The notes under the pieces were generated by a model. It made no database searches. It saw only the letters and a program-made list of their open reading frames with translations, and was not told the DNA's origin. From the NCBI GenBank assembly GCA_930367205.1, contig OV884009.1:120975454-121039453 (forward strand): a stretch of DNA of 64,000 nucleotides, in the 5' to 3' direction. Shown piece after piece: positions 35,295 to 45,609 of this stretch. The translations under genes were made by a program, and so were the position numbers. Source of the DNA: Acanthosoma haemorrhoidale (taxonomy: Eukaryota > Arthropoda > Insecta > Hemiptera > Acanthosomatidae). The first letter of the stretch is position 1. Every line of letters begins with the position of its first letter.

Positions 35295-36064
35295 TTCGGG
35301 TCCGCTCCGATTTAAAAAAATTTTGAGCTTGTCTAAAAAGGATTTTCTTACAGCTAAATGACAATACCAAAATGTGTGTCATCAAAATTTCACTGGTTTC
35401 CAAAGGTAATTGTACCATACAGAGAGTTAAACATTTAATTATATTACAATAATTTTTTCATTTCAAGTCGTTACATTGCTTGATTGAGATTATTTTCATA
35501 ATAAGATTTTAAATTAAATTTAATTTCTAGTTTTTAGATAGACTTTAACATATTTTCAACTTTGATTGTATAATTAAACATTCTAACATTTTAATACACT
35601 ATAATAAACTTTAATTTCCAAATTTTTACATGTGCTGATTGATGTTATTTTATAATAAATTTTTTCAATTGATTTTAATTTTCAAGCTTTTAAATATCTT
35701 TTAACATATTTTCCACTTTGATTGTACACTATAATAAACTTTAATTTCCCAATTTTACACATGCCTAATTGCCATTATTTAATAATAGATTTTTCTTTTA
35801 ATTTTATATTTAGTTATTTTCATATTACTTTTTTATATTCATCCGATTACCATTATTTCATAATAATAAAGTATAACTCTTTTTTCTTATTTTTTTATAA
35901 TTATACTCTATGGTATTAAAAACATCCCTGAAATTAATTTTAAAGTCTTTCCTTTTATTTATTTTCATGTTATTCCCACTAAACTCGCCAAGGAGAATTT
36001 CACTAAAATAAGATAAAATTTTATATTCGAATTTATTCCAAGTCAAACTTTTAACAATTGTACT
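35295..36064. other. Spacer between LTR B and BEL/Pao element
   Basis: Holds the tandem repeat listed separately and otherwise AT-rich non-coding DNA. It is the pre-insertion target that continues at 42485. Confidence 0.5.
35479..35890. repeat. Degenerate tandem repeat, about 130-155 bp period
   Basis: TTTAACATATTTTC(A/C)ACTTTG recurs at about 35546 and 35699. ACTATAATAAACTTTAATTT recurs at about 35598 and 35728. Partial units containing (C/T)ATTATTT(A/C)ATAATA continue to 35880. AT-rich and divergent; no coding. Confidence 0.6.
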
Positions 36065-37050
36065 TGTTGAGAACGCGGAGCAGAGTTAGTTATTTGACCC
36101 TGAAATCCTCGATTCTCCAAAGTTTTCGCCGGCTTCAATGGTTTTGCAAGTTTGAAGACGTCCAGCAGCAGCCCCGACAAAATGGTAATTGTGGAAATAA
36201 AGACAGAAAAGGAACAAGGAAAATATTGGATGCAAACTAAAGTAATGAATAAGTACGAAGACGAGCTGAAATAAAAAGAGAAACCGCTCATTCATAGAAA
36301 CTGCGACTCACCATCACAGTTGAAAATAACCATCAAAATATTGGCCAGACTTCCAATTAATATTACAGCCTATATGCCAGAAGGAAATTGTTAAACTTAA
36401 TTTAATTTTAAATATAAATGAAGAAACTGAATAAAAAACAAATATTAAAGCAAAACAAATACATCTTTATTCAGTAAACTTAATACTAAACTTAATAATA
36501 CTTCATGAATAAGAAAATAAACAAATGTTTATCGATTGTTAATTCACAAATGAGAGAGAGAGAGAGAGAGAGAGTCGTTGATCGGTACCTTACGCGTCGG
36601 GTTGATCTTCTTTATGGCACAGCTTGAGCGCAACGAGCATTGGGCGCTAAGTAAGAAAATAGAAGAAAGTTCATCTCGAGTGTCAACAGACATGAGTGGG
36701 ACACAAGTCGAGAATCGGGAGACCTCCAGCTCCGATGTGGACAGCGCGATGGTTCACAGTCGACTAACTGATCCCCGGGGATCAAAACACTTATAAATAC
36801 GCACCGTTGAACCCTGTTTACAAACATTGCTATCAGTGTCTCTCTCTCTCCCCCCTCTCCCTCTCTCCTGTTTGCATCAAACGAAATATTAGTAAATACA
36901 TACTATTACTACTTATCACTACTTATTAATATACAATATGTTATCGAGCATTCCTCGTATTAATAACATTATCTAACTAGGAAATACATAATGAACATAA
37001 TTAAATGAATCGAATCTCTATGAATGATCGGCTAAATGATAAGTTAAACA
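36065..37050 (-). repeat. BEL/Pao 3' LTR
   Basis: 986 bp, two bases shorter than its partner through the (GA)n tract; I saw no other difference on reading. Preceded in the element's sense by a purine tract AGGTGGGTGGGA (37051-37062). Confidence 0.95.
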
Positions 37051-37076
37051 TCCCACCCACCTAAAATCGGATGATT

Positions 37077-37805
37077 TTATTCATTCTGATCAATTCTTGG
37101 TAATATCGCTAAACGATGGACAGGGCGCTTCAACAATCCATGAAAGGTTCTGACAGTGGCCACCCTTATAACGTTGTCCTTGCCTGGATGCAGTTCTTCG
37201 ATTCTTCCCAGTTTCCAATTGAGCGGAGGTGCATTAGGGTCCTGTATGAGTGCCAGTTCTCCCTTCTGCAAAGTCGTTCCGGTGTTTGTCCATTTTGTTC
37301 TCGCATGCAGAGTATGGACGTACTCATCCGACCATCTTCTCCAGAAAATCTGCAATGCATGTTGGATCAATTGCCATCTTGTCAAACGATTGACGTTTGT
37401 ATCCTTCAGATCTTGTTCTGGTAGGGATGTTAAAGGGCTGCCAATCAAGAAATGGCCCGGTGTGAGATAATCAAAATCCAAAGGTCTTGTAGAGGTCGAA
37501 CAGAGGGGCCTTGAATTCAGAATCGCTTCGATGCGAGCAAAGAGTGTTGTCAGTTCCTCGAAAAAGAAAGCTCTGTTTCCCAAAGTCCTCAACAGAAGAG
37601 ACTTAGCTGACTTTACAGCCGCTTCCCATAATCCTCCAAAGTGAGGGGAAGAAGGTGGGTTGAAATGCCATTGGACTCCTTTATGCGAAGCGTGGTTAGC
37701 TATGGATTCCTTTACGGCCTTGGAGTTAAGCCATATGTACAGCTCCTTCAATTCGCGGGCGGCTCCTACAAAGTTGGTACCGCAATCAGAGTAAATTGTT
37801 GTCTA
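37077..37805 (-). pseudogene. BEL/Pao integrase C-terminal half and DUF5641, out of frame
   Basis: In the frame next to the stop, the minus strand reads TIYSDCGTNFVGAARELKEL, the second integrase Asp, immediately after the RNase H. The Glu block PHFGGLWEAAVKSA and the DUF5641 tail (TPGHFLIGSPLTSLPE, GRIEELHPGKDNVIRVATV) follow. The HHCC zinc finger and the first Asp are absent. By comparison with the copy at 47718-49559, roughly 300-330 residues are missing. The joint also shifts frame, so this part is not translated with the rest. Confidence 0.9.
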
Positions 37806-40800
37806 TCAGATCGCCAATCCTCTGCCCGCGTGATGCTATGTCTGCTGGATTTTGAGCCGACAGAACATGTCCCCATTGAGTGAGCTTGGTATGTGTTAAT
37901 ATATGCCCTACTCGGTTTGAAACGAAGGTTTTTAATGTTGATGGGTCCCGCCGAAGCCAGGAGAGCACTGTTGTGGAATCCGTAAATAACCATACACTTC
38001 CAACGCGAGTTTTATTTCGAAACTCTTCCAATGGCCGTAGTAGATTAGTCAGCAGATGCGCAGCACACAGTTCTAATCTTGGGATGGTGATAGTTTTAAT
38101 GGGTGCAAGTCGTGTTTTTGACTTCAAAAGAAACGTGCACACCTTCCCTTCAGCGCCTATGGTTCTTATGTAGATTGCAGCAGCGTACCCTCTCTCTGAA
38201 GCATCGCAAAATCCAAACAGAGAGACCTCGGCTGCGGGTAAACAGATCCATCGGGGAATGCTAAGGTTACTAATATTGGTCAGATCGTCCATAAATTTTG
38301 TCCAGGTACCCACGATATCAGGAGGTAGAATATCGTCCCATCCTATTTTCAAGGTCCAGAGTCTTTGCATCAGAAATTTCGCAACAAAGATGACTGGAGC
38401 AAGGAGACCCAAAGGGTCACAGAGCCGAGCAGTAACAGATAACATTGCTCGCTTTGTAATAGCGGTCTTTGTGGGCTCCACATGGTAACTGAAACTGTCA
38501 CATTCCGCATTCCAACGCATACCCAATACCTTGGTAGTGGAATCTTCAGGGGAGAATGCAACTTGTGATTCAGGGGTGTCTAGAATAGTGCTCATTAGTT
38601 CCGCGGAATTGGTCGCCCATTTGTGCACCACAAATCCAGCTGTGCCCAATATATTTATGATCTCATTCTTCAGTTCTAAGGCCTGTTCCACGGAGTCGTC
38701 ACCAGTGATGATGTCATCAACGTACACATCAGACTTCAAAATACGTGCTGCCCTAGGAAACCTATGACCTTCGTCTTCAGCTAGTTGTTGAAGAACCCTC
38801 AACGCCAAAAAGGGGGACGACGCAAGACCATAAGTTAAAGTGTTTAGTTCGTATTTTTGAACTGCTTCTCTTGAAGAAGATCGCCATAAGATATGTTGAA
38901 ATCGTCTGTCTTCGGATCTCACCAAAACTTGCCTAAACATTTTGACAATATCCGTACAAAAGGCTATGAGATGGCATCTAAAATTTAGTAAAATAGACGC
39001 AATGTCTGTTTGCAGTTTCTTGCCAATGAACAAGTTATCATTGAGAGATCCTGTAGAAGTTTTCATGGATGCGTCGAATACAACTCGTATCTTCTCTTGC
39101 TTTACGGGATCTAAGCCTCGCTTGAAAATGGCATGATGGGGAATCACATATGAGGATGAGCTGTTAGTAGGTTCCATATGTCCGAGTGTTAAGTAATCCT
39201 CCATGAACTCTACGTAATGCCTTTTAAGGTCAATGTTTCGAGAAAATTTAGACTCCAGGCCGAAAAATCTTCTTGACGCCTGGCTATCAGCATTCGGAAA
39301 TGTTTTATCTGGGTTGCGTAGTGGTAATGCGACCACATACCGCCCTGAAGGTAATCTTAGGTGGTTTGTTTTAAAATGCTCCTCGCATTTAACCTCGTCT
39401 GGGTGCTGGCAATCTGGAACGAATGCTTCCTCGATCTCCCAGAAGTCTCTCAAAATTTGATCAGAACATTGAAATTCAGTAATAGACAGGCAAGATCCTT
39501 TCTCTCGATTTGAAATAACAGGAGGCGTTCCCATGACTACATGTCCAAATATTGTCGGAAGAGCACCGAAATTGTTGGTAATTCTAGACGTGGGTTCGTC
39601 CATCACGAGTATTTGAAGAAACAAGTCAGATCCTAGCAGAAAATCAATGGGTCTAGACTCCCAAAATTCAGGATCTGCTAATTGAATATTCTGAAAACAG
39701 TTTCGTAGCGAAGGGTTCAGTGATATGGTCGGTAAGCTAGAGGTGATGACTGGCATAACCAATGCCTTGGTCTCAAGTGTTACCCCCTCGTTTTGCAATG
39801 GACTGAGGTGGCAATTAACCATCCCTCTCGTTGCTGACAATTGGACCAGCCCAATACCCGACAAAAGGGTTTTTCCCGGCAAAGGCTGAAACCCAAGTCT
39901 TTTTGCACATTCTGTGGTAATAACTGAAAATTGCGAACCAGAATCAATCACTATTCTAATCTCCCGCTTGATACCACTAAAGTCCCGGATGTTGGCGATA
40001 GCGGTACCCAATAGAACTGTTCGTCTTCCAGAGGTAGCTCCAACTAGGCCATCAGCAGGAGATGCCTCACTTGTAGCGGCCGCTGCCGTCACTGGCCGGG
40101 GCGCATAAGAGGTCCTCAAAGCCTGCCCATCTGTCACGGGGTTGGCATCGTTGAACGCGCTATGGAGAGCGGAATGGTGCCTTTTCTGACATGTCAAACA
40201 CGATTTGTCAGAGCTACACCGATTATAAGTATGACCCTTACGAAGACAGTTATAGCAAAGCTGATTCTTCTTGGCTAATTCATATTTCTCTGACGCTGGC
40301 AATCGTCTAAACGAAAAACATCTAAATAACGGATGGGCTCCTTTACAATGTGGACATCGGTCTAAATTTCCTTGCTCGTGTGAATGCAATTTATCTGCAG
40401 ATTTTGGTTCAAAAGTGGCAAGAACCTTGCCCCGTCGCATTGTGTTCGGTGCGAACCTATCAAAAGAGGGCTTAGGTGAGACTGAGTCAGCAAGCTCTAG
40501 AACTTGACATCTTTGGTGAATAAAGCTAACAAGAGATTCATAAGTGGGGAATTCTTGTCCTTGTTGCTTCTCCTCATAAAGCTGCCTTGTTTCTGGGTGC
40601 AATGCCTCCAGTGCAATGTGAAGTTTGAGGAAATCAGCTTCATTGGGTATGCCAAGAGCCTTTATAGCAGAAAAGTTCTCTGCAACATTCTTTAAGAAGG
40701 ATCGCAAATGAGTTAGTGCACCACCTTGTGCATTTGATGATTTAAACTGTCTTATTTTCTGCATATAAGCTGCACCAAGGACTCTTTTATTATCGTAACG

Positions 40801-41430
40801 CATTTTCAAGGCATTCCATGCTTTGCTATAGTTCAATTCAGAAATCGAAAATGCTGAAACTATCTGCAGCGGCTCTCCGGCAAGTCTGGCAATGAGATGT
40901 TGGAATTTCTCTACCGCACTAATACCCCCTTCGTCATGTATTAGCGAAACAAATAAATCACGAAACTGAGGCCATTTTAATATATCCCCGTCAAACGATG
41001 GGATTTGAATTTTAGGTAATCTGGAACGATTAAAAGAACTTGCAGAGCCATCCAGAATTGAAGTCTCGTTCAGCCTGAAAGTTTGGGTTAGTGGGTTTTG
41101 CGTCACAGAGGGTAAAGGATTCATGATCGTCTCAAAAACAGAGTGACAGACACTGACATGAACCTTTATTTTGGCCAAATATTTGTCCTCATATGGAAAG
41201 GTTCCCTCCTTTCCCTGCGAGAGCAGCAATTCATAAAGCTGATCCCATGCAGCTATAACATCCTTAAACAAGGAATCCAGCATTTTGTATCTTCCTCTAA
41301 ATGCATCAAATTTAGTCCTGTCCTTCTCAACTTCTTTGGCTTCCTGGGCCATCGTCGAGATATCCGTGTAAAGTGTTGTAATTTTATGTTTTAGTACTAC
41401 TACTCGTTGATCTGGCGTTAATTCAGCCAT
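37786..41430 (-). CDS. BEL/Pao gag-pol polyprotein, truncated after RNase H
   Basis: One open frame. The ATG at 41430 (MAELTPDQR) is preferred over the upstream one at 41472 because it follows the leader and begins like other Pao gags. Domains in order from that start: DUF1759 gag at about 130-270 (LPKIQIPSFDGDILKWPQF), zinc knuckles CPHCKGAHPLFRC and CYNCLRKGHTYNRC at about 355-400, A17 aspartic peptidase with IVIDSGSQFSVITTECAKRL at about 500, RT with RVVFDAS, FCTDIVKMFRQV and YVDDIITGD (catalytic DD intact) at about 780-920, then RNase H with FGFCDASERG, PRLELCAAHLL and LFTDSTTVLSWL, ending at ADIASRG. The stop at 37786 comes right at a deletion joint, so the protein lacks integrase. Everything before it looks intact. 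Confidence 0.93.
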   Translation of the reverse strand: MAELTPDQRVVVLKHKITTLYTDISTMAQEAKEVEKDRTKFDAFRGRYKMLDSLFKDVIAAWDQLYELLLSQGKEGTFPYEDKYLAKIKVHVSVCHSVFETIMNPLPSVTQNPLTQTFRLNETSILDGSASSFNRSRLPKIQIPSFDGDILKWPQFRDLFVSLIHDEGGISAVEKFQHLIARLAGEPLQIVSAFSISELNYSKAWNALKMRYDNKRVLGAAYMQKIRQFKSSNAQGGALTHLRSFLKNVAENFSAIKALGIPNEADFLKLHIALEALHPETRQLYEEKQQGQEFPTYESLVSFIHQRCQVLELADSVSPKPSFDRFAPNTMRRGKVLATFEPKSADKLHSHEQGNLDRCPHCKGAHPLFRCFSFRRLPASEKYELAKKNQLCYNCLRKGHTYNRCSSDKSCLTCQKRHHSALHSAFNDANPVTDGQALRTSYAPRPVTAAAATSEASPADGLVGATSGRRTVLLGTAIANIRDFSGIKREIRIVIDSGSQFSVITTECAKRLGFQPLPGKTLLSGIGLVQLSATRGMVNCHLSPLQNEGVTLETKALVMPVITSSLPTISLNPSLRNCFQNIQLADPEFWESRPIDFLLGSDLFLQILVMDEPTSRITNNFGALPTIFGHVVMGTPPVISNREKGSCLSITEFQCSDQILRDFWEIEEAFVPDCQHPDEVKCEEHFKTNHLRLPSGRYVVALPLRNPDKTFPNADSQASRRFFGLESKFSRNIDLKRHYVEFMEDYLTLGHMEPTNSSSSYVIPHHAIFKRGLDPVKQEKIRVVFDASMKTSTGSLNDNLFIGKKLQTDIASILLNFRCHLIAFCTDIVKMFRQVLVRSEDRRFQHILWRSSSREAVQKYELNTLTYGLASSPFLALRVLQQLAEDEGHRFPRAARILKSDVYVDDIITGDDSVEQALELKNEIINILGTAGFVVHKWATNSAELMSTILDTPESQVAFSPEDSTTKVLGMRWNAECDSFSYHVEPTKTAITKRAMLSVTARLCDPLGLLAPVIFVAKFLMQRLWTLKIGWDDILPPDIVGTWTKFMDDLTNISNLSIPRWICLPAAEVSLFGFCDASERGYAAAIYIRTIGAEGKVCTFLLKSKTRLAPIKTITIPRLELCAAHLLTNLLRPLEEFRNKTRVGSVWLFTDSTTVLSWLRRDPSTLKTFVSNRVGHILTHTKLTQWGHVLSAQNPADIASRGQRIGDLIDNNLL

Positions 41431-41474
41431 TTTACCAAGGAAAAACTTCTTTCTGGAAGTTAAAACGAGCAAAA

Positions 41475-41494
41475 TCCGGCGACCCGGAGGACCA
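41475..41494 (-). promoter_or_regulatory. BEL/Pao primer-binding site
   Basis: Two bases after the 5' LTR the minus strand reads TGGTCCTCCGGGTCGCCGGA. TGGTCCT suits a tRNA ending AGGACCA, such as insect tRNA-Tyr (inference). The second BEL/Pao copy has nearly the same site at 52824-52843. Confidence 0.7.
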
Positions 41495-41496
41495 AA

Positions 41497-42484
41497 TGTT
41501 GAGAACGCGGAGCAGAGTTAGTTATTTGACCCTGAAATCCTCGATTCTCCAAAGTTTTCGCCGGCTTCAATGGTTTTGCAAGTTTGAAGACGTCCAGCAG
41601 CAGCCCCGACAAAATGGTAATTGTGGAAATAAAGACAGAAAAGGAACAAGGAAAATATTGGATGCAAACTAAAGTAATGAATAAGTACGAAGACGAGCTG
41701 AAATAAAAAGAGAAACCGCTCATTCATAGAAACTGCGACTCACCATCACAGTTGAAAATAACCATCAAAATATTGGCCAGACTTCCAATTAATATTACAG
41801 CCTATATGCCAGAAGGAAATTGTTAAACTTAATTTAATTTTAAATATAAATGAAGAAACTGAATAAAAAACAAATATTAAAGCAAAACAAATACATCTTT
41901 ATTCAGTAAACTTAATACTAAACTTAATAATACTTCATGAATAAGAAAATAAACAAATGTTTATCGATTGTTAATTCACAAATGAGAGAGAGAGAGAGAG
42001 AGAGAGAGTCGTTGATCGGTACCTTACGCGTCGGGTTGATCTTCTTTATGGCACAGCTTGAGCGCAACGAGCATTGGGCGCTAAGTAAGAAAATAGAAGA
42101 AAGTTCATCTCGAGTGTCAACAGACATGAGTGGGACACAAGTCGAGAATCGGGAGACCTCCAGCTCCGATGTGGACAGCGCGATGGTTCACAGTCGACTA
42201 ACTGATCCCCGGGGATCAAAACACTTATAAATACGCACCGTTGAACCCTGTTTACAAACATTGCTATCAGTGTCTCTCTCTCTCCCCCCTCTCCCTCTCT
42301 CCTGTTTGCATCAAACGAAATATTAGTAAATACATACTATTACTACTTATCACTACTTATTAATATACAATATGTTATCGAGCATTCCTCGTATTAATAA
42401 CATTATCTAACTAGGAAATACATAATGAACATAATTAAATGAATCGAATCTCTATGAATGATCGGCTAAATGATAAGTTAAACA
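41497..42484 (-). repeat. BEL/Pao 5' LTR
   Basis: 988 bp; in the element's sense it runs TGTTTAACTT...GTTCTCAACA. Contains a (GA)n tract near 41984-42007, and TATTTATAAG on the minus strand near 42225-42235 as a likely TATA box. A minus-strand primer-binding site follows at 41475-41494. Confidence 0.95.
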
Positions 42485-42566
42485 GTACTTTTAAATTTAT
42501 TTATAACTTCAACCGGGTCAGATTTTTTAAATTGAAGTTCTAACTTATTATTACTACCTTTTACAT

Positions 42567-43309
42567 ATTATTCAAATATTTATTATTTATATATATTTTA
42601 ATTATATATTTTTTCATATAATTTATAACTTTATATTTAACTTTTACGTTATCTCAAGGTTCTGTTAATAAAATATAGGAAATTTCTGGCAAAAGGAATA
42701 ATTGTTTTATTTACACACATTGATTTAAAAATTGATGTACAAATTAACTACGTACGTAATAAAAGAATACTATTAAATCTAACATTAAAATGGTACCTTA
42801 TAATTATTCGTAACGCTATACTAATACTGGCCAGTGTTTCTTTGTGTTGCTTTCTTCGATGGTCGTCTTCTTTTCTAAGCTGCAGCGCGTGGTTCCATAC
42901 GTCTCGTTGTCATCATGGTTGGTGTCGAGCGTGGTCTTCTCCGGTAGCGTCTCCTCCTCCTGTAGGTCAAAATTGAATGAGCCCGAGTCTGGCTCGAACC
43001 CAGCCCTTTATACTACCATCTCCGCCATATTGATATCTTTTGCCCTCCAATGTTCTTTGTCTCTATATGATGAATATATACGTTGAACTGTTCTTGATTT
43101 AATTTAACAATACAATAATAAATCATTTGTATTTTAATTCCTGATAATTTTTTCTTATTTGTTAACTATTACCCTCGGACATAACGCAACAATAGTGTTC
43201 AAAACATAAATGAACCGTGATCCAGGATTCGTGTACCGATCACTCATGCCCGCTAATTCTGAGTTTATAACAGAAACACCTTCAAAAGTCACATCAAAAT
43301 ATCACAACA
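42567..43309 (-). repeat. LTR C of the recurrent family (3' LTR of a deleted element)
   Basis: 743 bp on the minus strand, TGTTGTGATATT to ...ATTTGAATAATA. It has a TATA-like box on the minus strand (AGTATAAAGGGCTGGG, near 42998-43013), the TTACGTACGTA palindrome, and AATAAAACAATTATTCC as a polyadenylation region. Same subtype as copy A. Confidence 0.8.
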
Positions 43310-43930
43310 ATATATTATATCACGATCAATTACCGGTTTAGGTTCACTAGAGTTACTCGTCGTTTTCATTGTTTTTTGTTCTATTATACTATTTATAACC
43401 TCCACTTCCTTCTCCTTTATACTAACTTTATTATTATTTTATTTTTTATGTGTACCTAAATCATTATTAATTAATTTTTGTTCATAATATACGAGTTTAT
43501 TTTCAGTTTCTAAGTTATCTTCTTTAAAATCATTTTTCTGATTTCCTAGTTCCGGTTTTAAATCCGTTTTTTCATCAAGTTTTTTGTCCACACTACATTT
43601 ATTTTCGTCAATACTACGTTTATTTACATTTAATAATTTGTCCAAATATCGATTATATTCTTTAAATTTTTTTTGTTAAGTTTCTTTTCAATACTACGTG
43701 TATTTTCGTTCATTTTTTCCATCATTAACCTAAGCATCTTTTCTATCTTACTTTCCTCGTGACTCGATTTATCTACGCTTTCCATGACTGAACTTTAACA
43801 ATATAAATCCCTACCACAAACACAATTTTTAAAACTTTTAGACCTAACCTTTATATCATTGATATATACAACATCATGAAATATTATAGCCAGATTTCCT
43901 CATTAACATGTCCTTATGTCGGGTGCCAAA
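43310..43930 (-). mobile_element. Leader and gag start of a deletion-derivative LTR element
   Basis: Lies between LTR D (5') and LTR C (3'), both on the minus strand. It contains the primer-binding site, a 125-bp leader, an ATG at 43783 (MESVDKSSHEESKIEKM...) and Lys/Glu/Asn-rich gag text with a frameshift (43645-43439: LDEKTDLKPELGNQKNDFKE). This matches the gag at 33580-33650 of the Gypsy element (ETDLKPEIGNQMNDFKED). All of pol is absent. Confidence 0.75.
43909..43928 (-). promoter_or_regulatory. Primer-binding site of the recurrent LTR family
   Basis: Directly after the end of LTR D the minus strand reads TGGCACCCGACATAAGGAC, close to the lysine-tRNA-type TGGCGCCC sites of retroelements. 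It fixes the true 3' end of this LTR family at about 43931. Confidence 0.65.
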
Positions 43931-44641
43931 TATTAAAATATTTATTCTCATATATTTTAATTATATATTTTTTTTATATAATTTATTTATTTACTTAAAA
44001 AAAGGATAATTCTGGCAAAAGGAATAAATGTTTATTACACATATGTTCATTAAAATTAATATACAAATAAATACGTACGTAATAAAATAACATTATTAAA
44101 AACTAAATTTAAAATGTACCTTATTACTAAACGCGAGACTGGCCAGTTTTTCTTTGCGTTCTTTGTGGCGTAGAGTGATCTATGGTGTCTTCTTCCCGTC
44201 CTTGTAGCGTGGTCTGGACAGCGGCTTCTATCTCGTAGCATGGGTTGCTATCTGGCTCATCCTTTGTTGTCGTGCCGGGTGAAAGTGAAATGAGAACCGG
44301 ATTCTTCCTTGGTCTTCTAAGTTGGGACGTCAGTGAAAGAGTGCGTGATCTTGTCTCGTTATTCTATATCTCGTACCTCTCCGCTGCCTTATTGATCTTT
44401 CAACTGGTTGTTCAATGCCAGTTGTTTCGGATATTATTAATTTTCTTTTTTGAGTTTAATAAATTAAAATATTTATATTTAATTATTGATATTATTTATA
44501 TTGTAAATATTAATGGTAGATACAACGCAATGAATAGTGTTTAAACATTCATGAATCGTGATCCACTAGTCGTATATTGTCCATCAACGCTTGCTAATTT
44601 CGAGTTTATCTCAAAAATCACCACATCAAAATATCACAACA
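43931..44641 (-). repeat. LTR D of the recurrent family (5' LTR)
   Basis: 711 bp, minus strand. Same subtype as copy B (AAACTGGCCAGTCTCGCG). Followed directly by the primer-binding site, which makes it the 5' LTR of the deleted element. Confidence 0.8.
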
Positions 44642-44709
44642 ATATATAAGTTAAGATCTGGGCAGTATCAGTATCCAACCTTAATCCCCGAACTTCGGGA
44701 TGTAAACAT

Positions 44710-45048
44710 GGCGGACTCGGCAAAGTTCGTGACAGGATTGCGAGGGAGAAAGTCAAGAGAGTGGCTCGGGTAAACTTTAAAGTCTGGGATCGAATGGGGG
44801 ACCTTAAAATTGGGACCATTGTATATCTTAAAATTGGCTCTAATCGCAGCAAAGATTCGGTCAGATACGAGGGTCCATTCAAGGTGGTGGTGATTAGGGA
44901 GCATAACATCATCACCATTGAGAGTACAAGACCTCCGATGAAACGGAGGACTGTCCACGTCGAACAGTTAAAACTCCCACCAGGGGGGAGGATACAGGCC
45001 ATGAGTGAGTTGGAGTGTCCTTTCGCTTCTGCACGGAGGCAAATTTAA
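44710..45048 (+). pseudogene. Integrase C-terminal (GPY/F-type) fragment
   Basis: An open frame to a TAA at 45046. It contains DLKIGTIVYLKIGSNRSKDS, YEGPFKVVVI (the GPF of the GPY/F domain), TIESTRPPM and RRTVHVEQLKLPP, the usual end of Gypsy integrases, where the domain aids chromatin targeting. The catalytic core is absent. No stop lies within the fragment. Confidence 0.75.
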
Positions 45049-45195
45049 TATTGTATACATACGTACACTTTGTACCATTTGTAGTATTATATTTTTTTTT
45101 TTCCCATTTGTTTTTTTTTAATGTACACAGACTGTGTAGAATTATTTTTTTAGCGTAGCGTGTAAGATGCCATTGTTTTCTTTAAGTAATAAGTC

Positions 45196-45408
45196 ATGTA
45201 TTTTTTTTGTTTTGTTGTTTTGATTTTGTCACTATCAGCTGCAGTGTTGGAGGCAGCGTTCTATTTGGACTATAAGTGTCTTAGGAATATGACCGAATGT
45301 AAGGGATTAGAGGTTGTGTACTGTTTTGGCTGGCTTTCGCTCCCTAGTATGATTAGGAGAGTGGTCTTAATATCGCCAAGTCGTCAAGTTAGACTTCATA
45401 GTGTATGA
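45196..45408 (+). CDS. Short ORF with signal-like N-terminus
   Basis: 70 codons. MYFFCFVVLILSLSAAVLEA looks like a signal peptide or membrane segment, followed by a Cys-containing stretch with one NMT glycosylation site. It lies between an integrase end and a polypurine tract, where some Gypsy-like elements carry an env-like third ORF. It could be a remnant of one or chance. No known family is recognised. Confidence 0.3.
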   Translation: MYFFCFVVLILSLSAAVLEAAFYLDYKCLRNMTECKGLEVVYCFGWLSLPSMIRRVVLISPSRQVRLHSV

Positions 45409-45609
45409 AGAGGTGTGTGTAAACTGGCAGGGGGGAGTCAATGTCCGGGCAGCATCAGTATCCAACCTTAATCCCCGAACTTAGGGATGTAAACATCCCG
45501 AATGTAAATATACAGGATTATACACTTGAAATAAACAGTCTTGCTCTAACTTTCATGTGTGTTGTTTCTCAGTACCTTTTTCCCTTTTTTTTTTTTTGAA
45601 TTCGAAAGC

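Larger units (their letters stand above)
36065..42484 (-). mobile_element. Young BEL/Pao retrotransposon with integrase-core deletion
   Basis: A 6420-bp element on the minus strand, bounded by LTRs at 36065-37050 and 41497-42484 and by the 5-bp target duplication GTACT (36060-36064 and 42485-42489). The two LTRs appear identical except for one GA unit in a microsatellite. Gag-pol order with DUF1759, zinc knuckles, A17 peptidase, RT, RNase H, integrase C-terminus and DUF5641 is BEL/Pao. The centre of the integrase region is missing. It is the youngest insertion in the window. Confidence 0.95.
44655..45600 (+). mobile_element. 3' end of a second Gypsy-like element, with LTR pieces
   Basis: On the + strand: an LTR scrap (44658-44708), an integrase C-terminus (44710-45048), an untranslated stretch, a purine tract AGGGGGGAG (near 45429-45437), and the start of an LTR (from about 45442) containing AATAAA at 45530. 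The 50 bp GGGCAG(T/C)ATCAGTATCC... occur at 44658 and 45448, showing LTR sequence on both sides. Most of gag-pol has been lost. Confidence 0.7.

Noticed and set aside
35350..35410. A mini-exon-like stretch with acceptor ttacag, a reading MTIPKCVSSKFHWFPK and donor gtaattg, reminiscent of a THAP domain
   Set aside because: Only one Cys and a few residues match, and no further exon or zinc ligands were found around it; chance is likelier.
36553..36573. GA repeats in the BEL/Pao LTRs as a CRISPR- or satellite-like array
   Set aside because: Simple dinucleotide microsatellite repeated only because it is in both LTRs.
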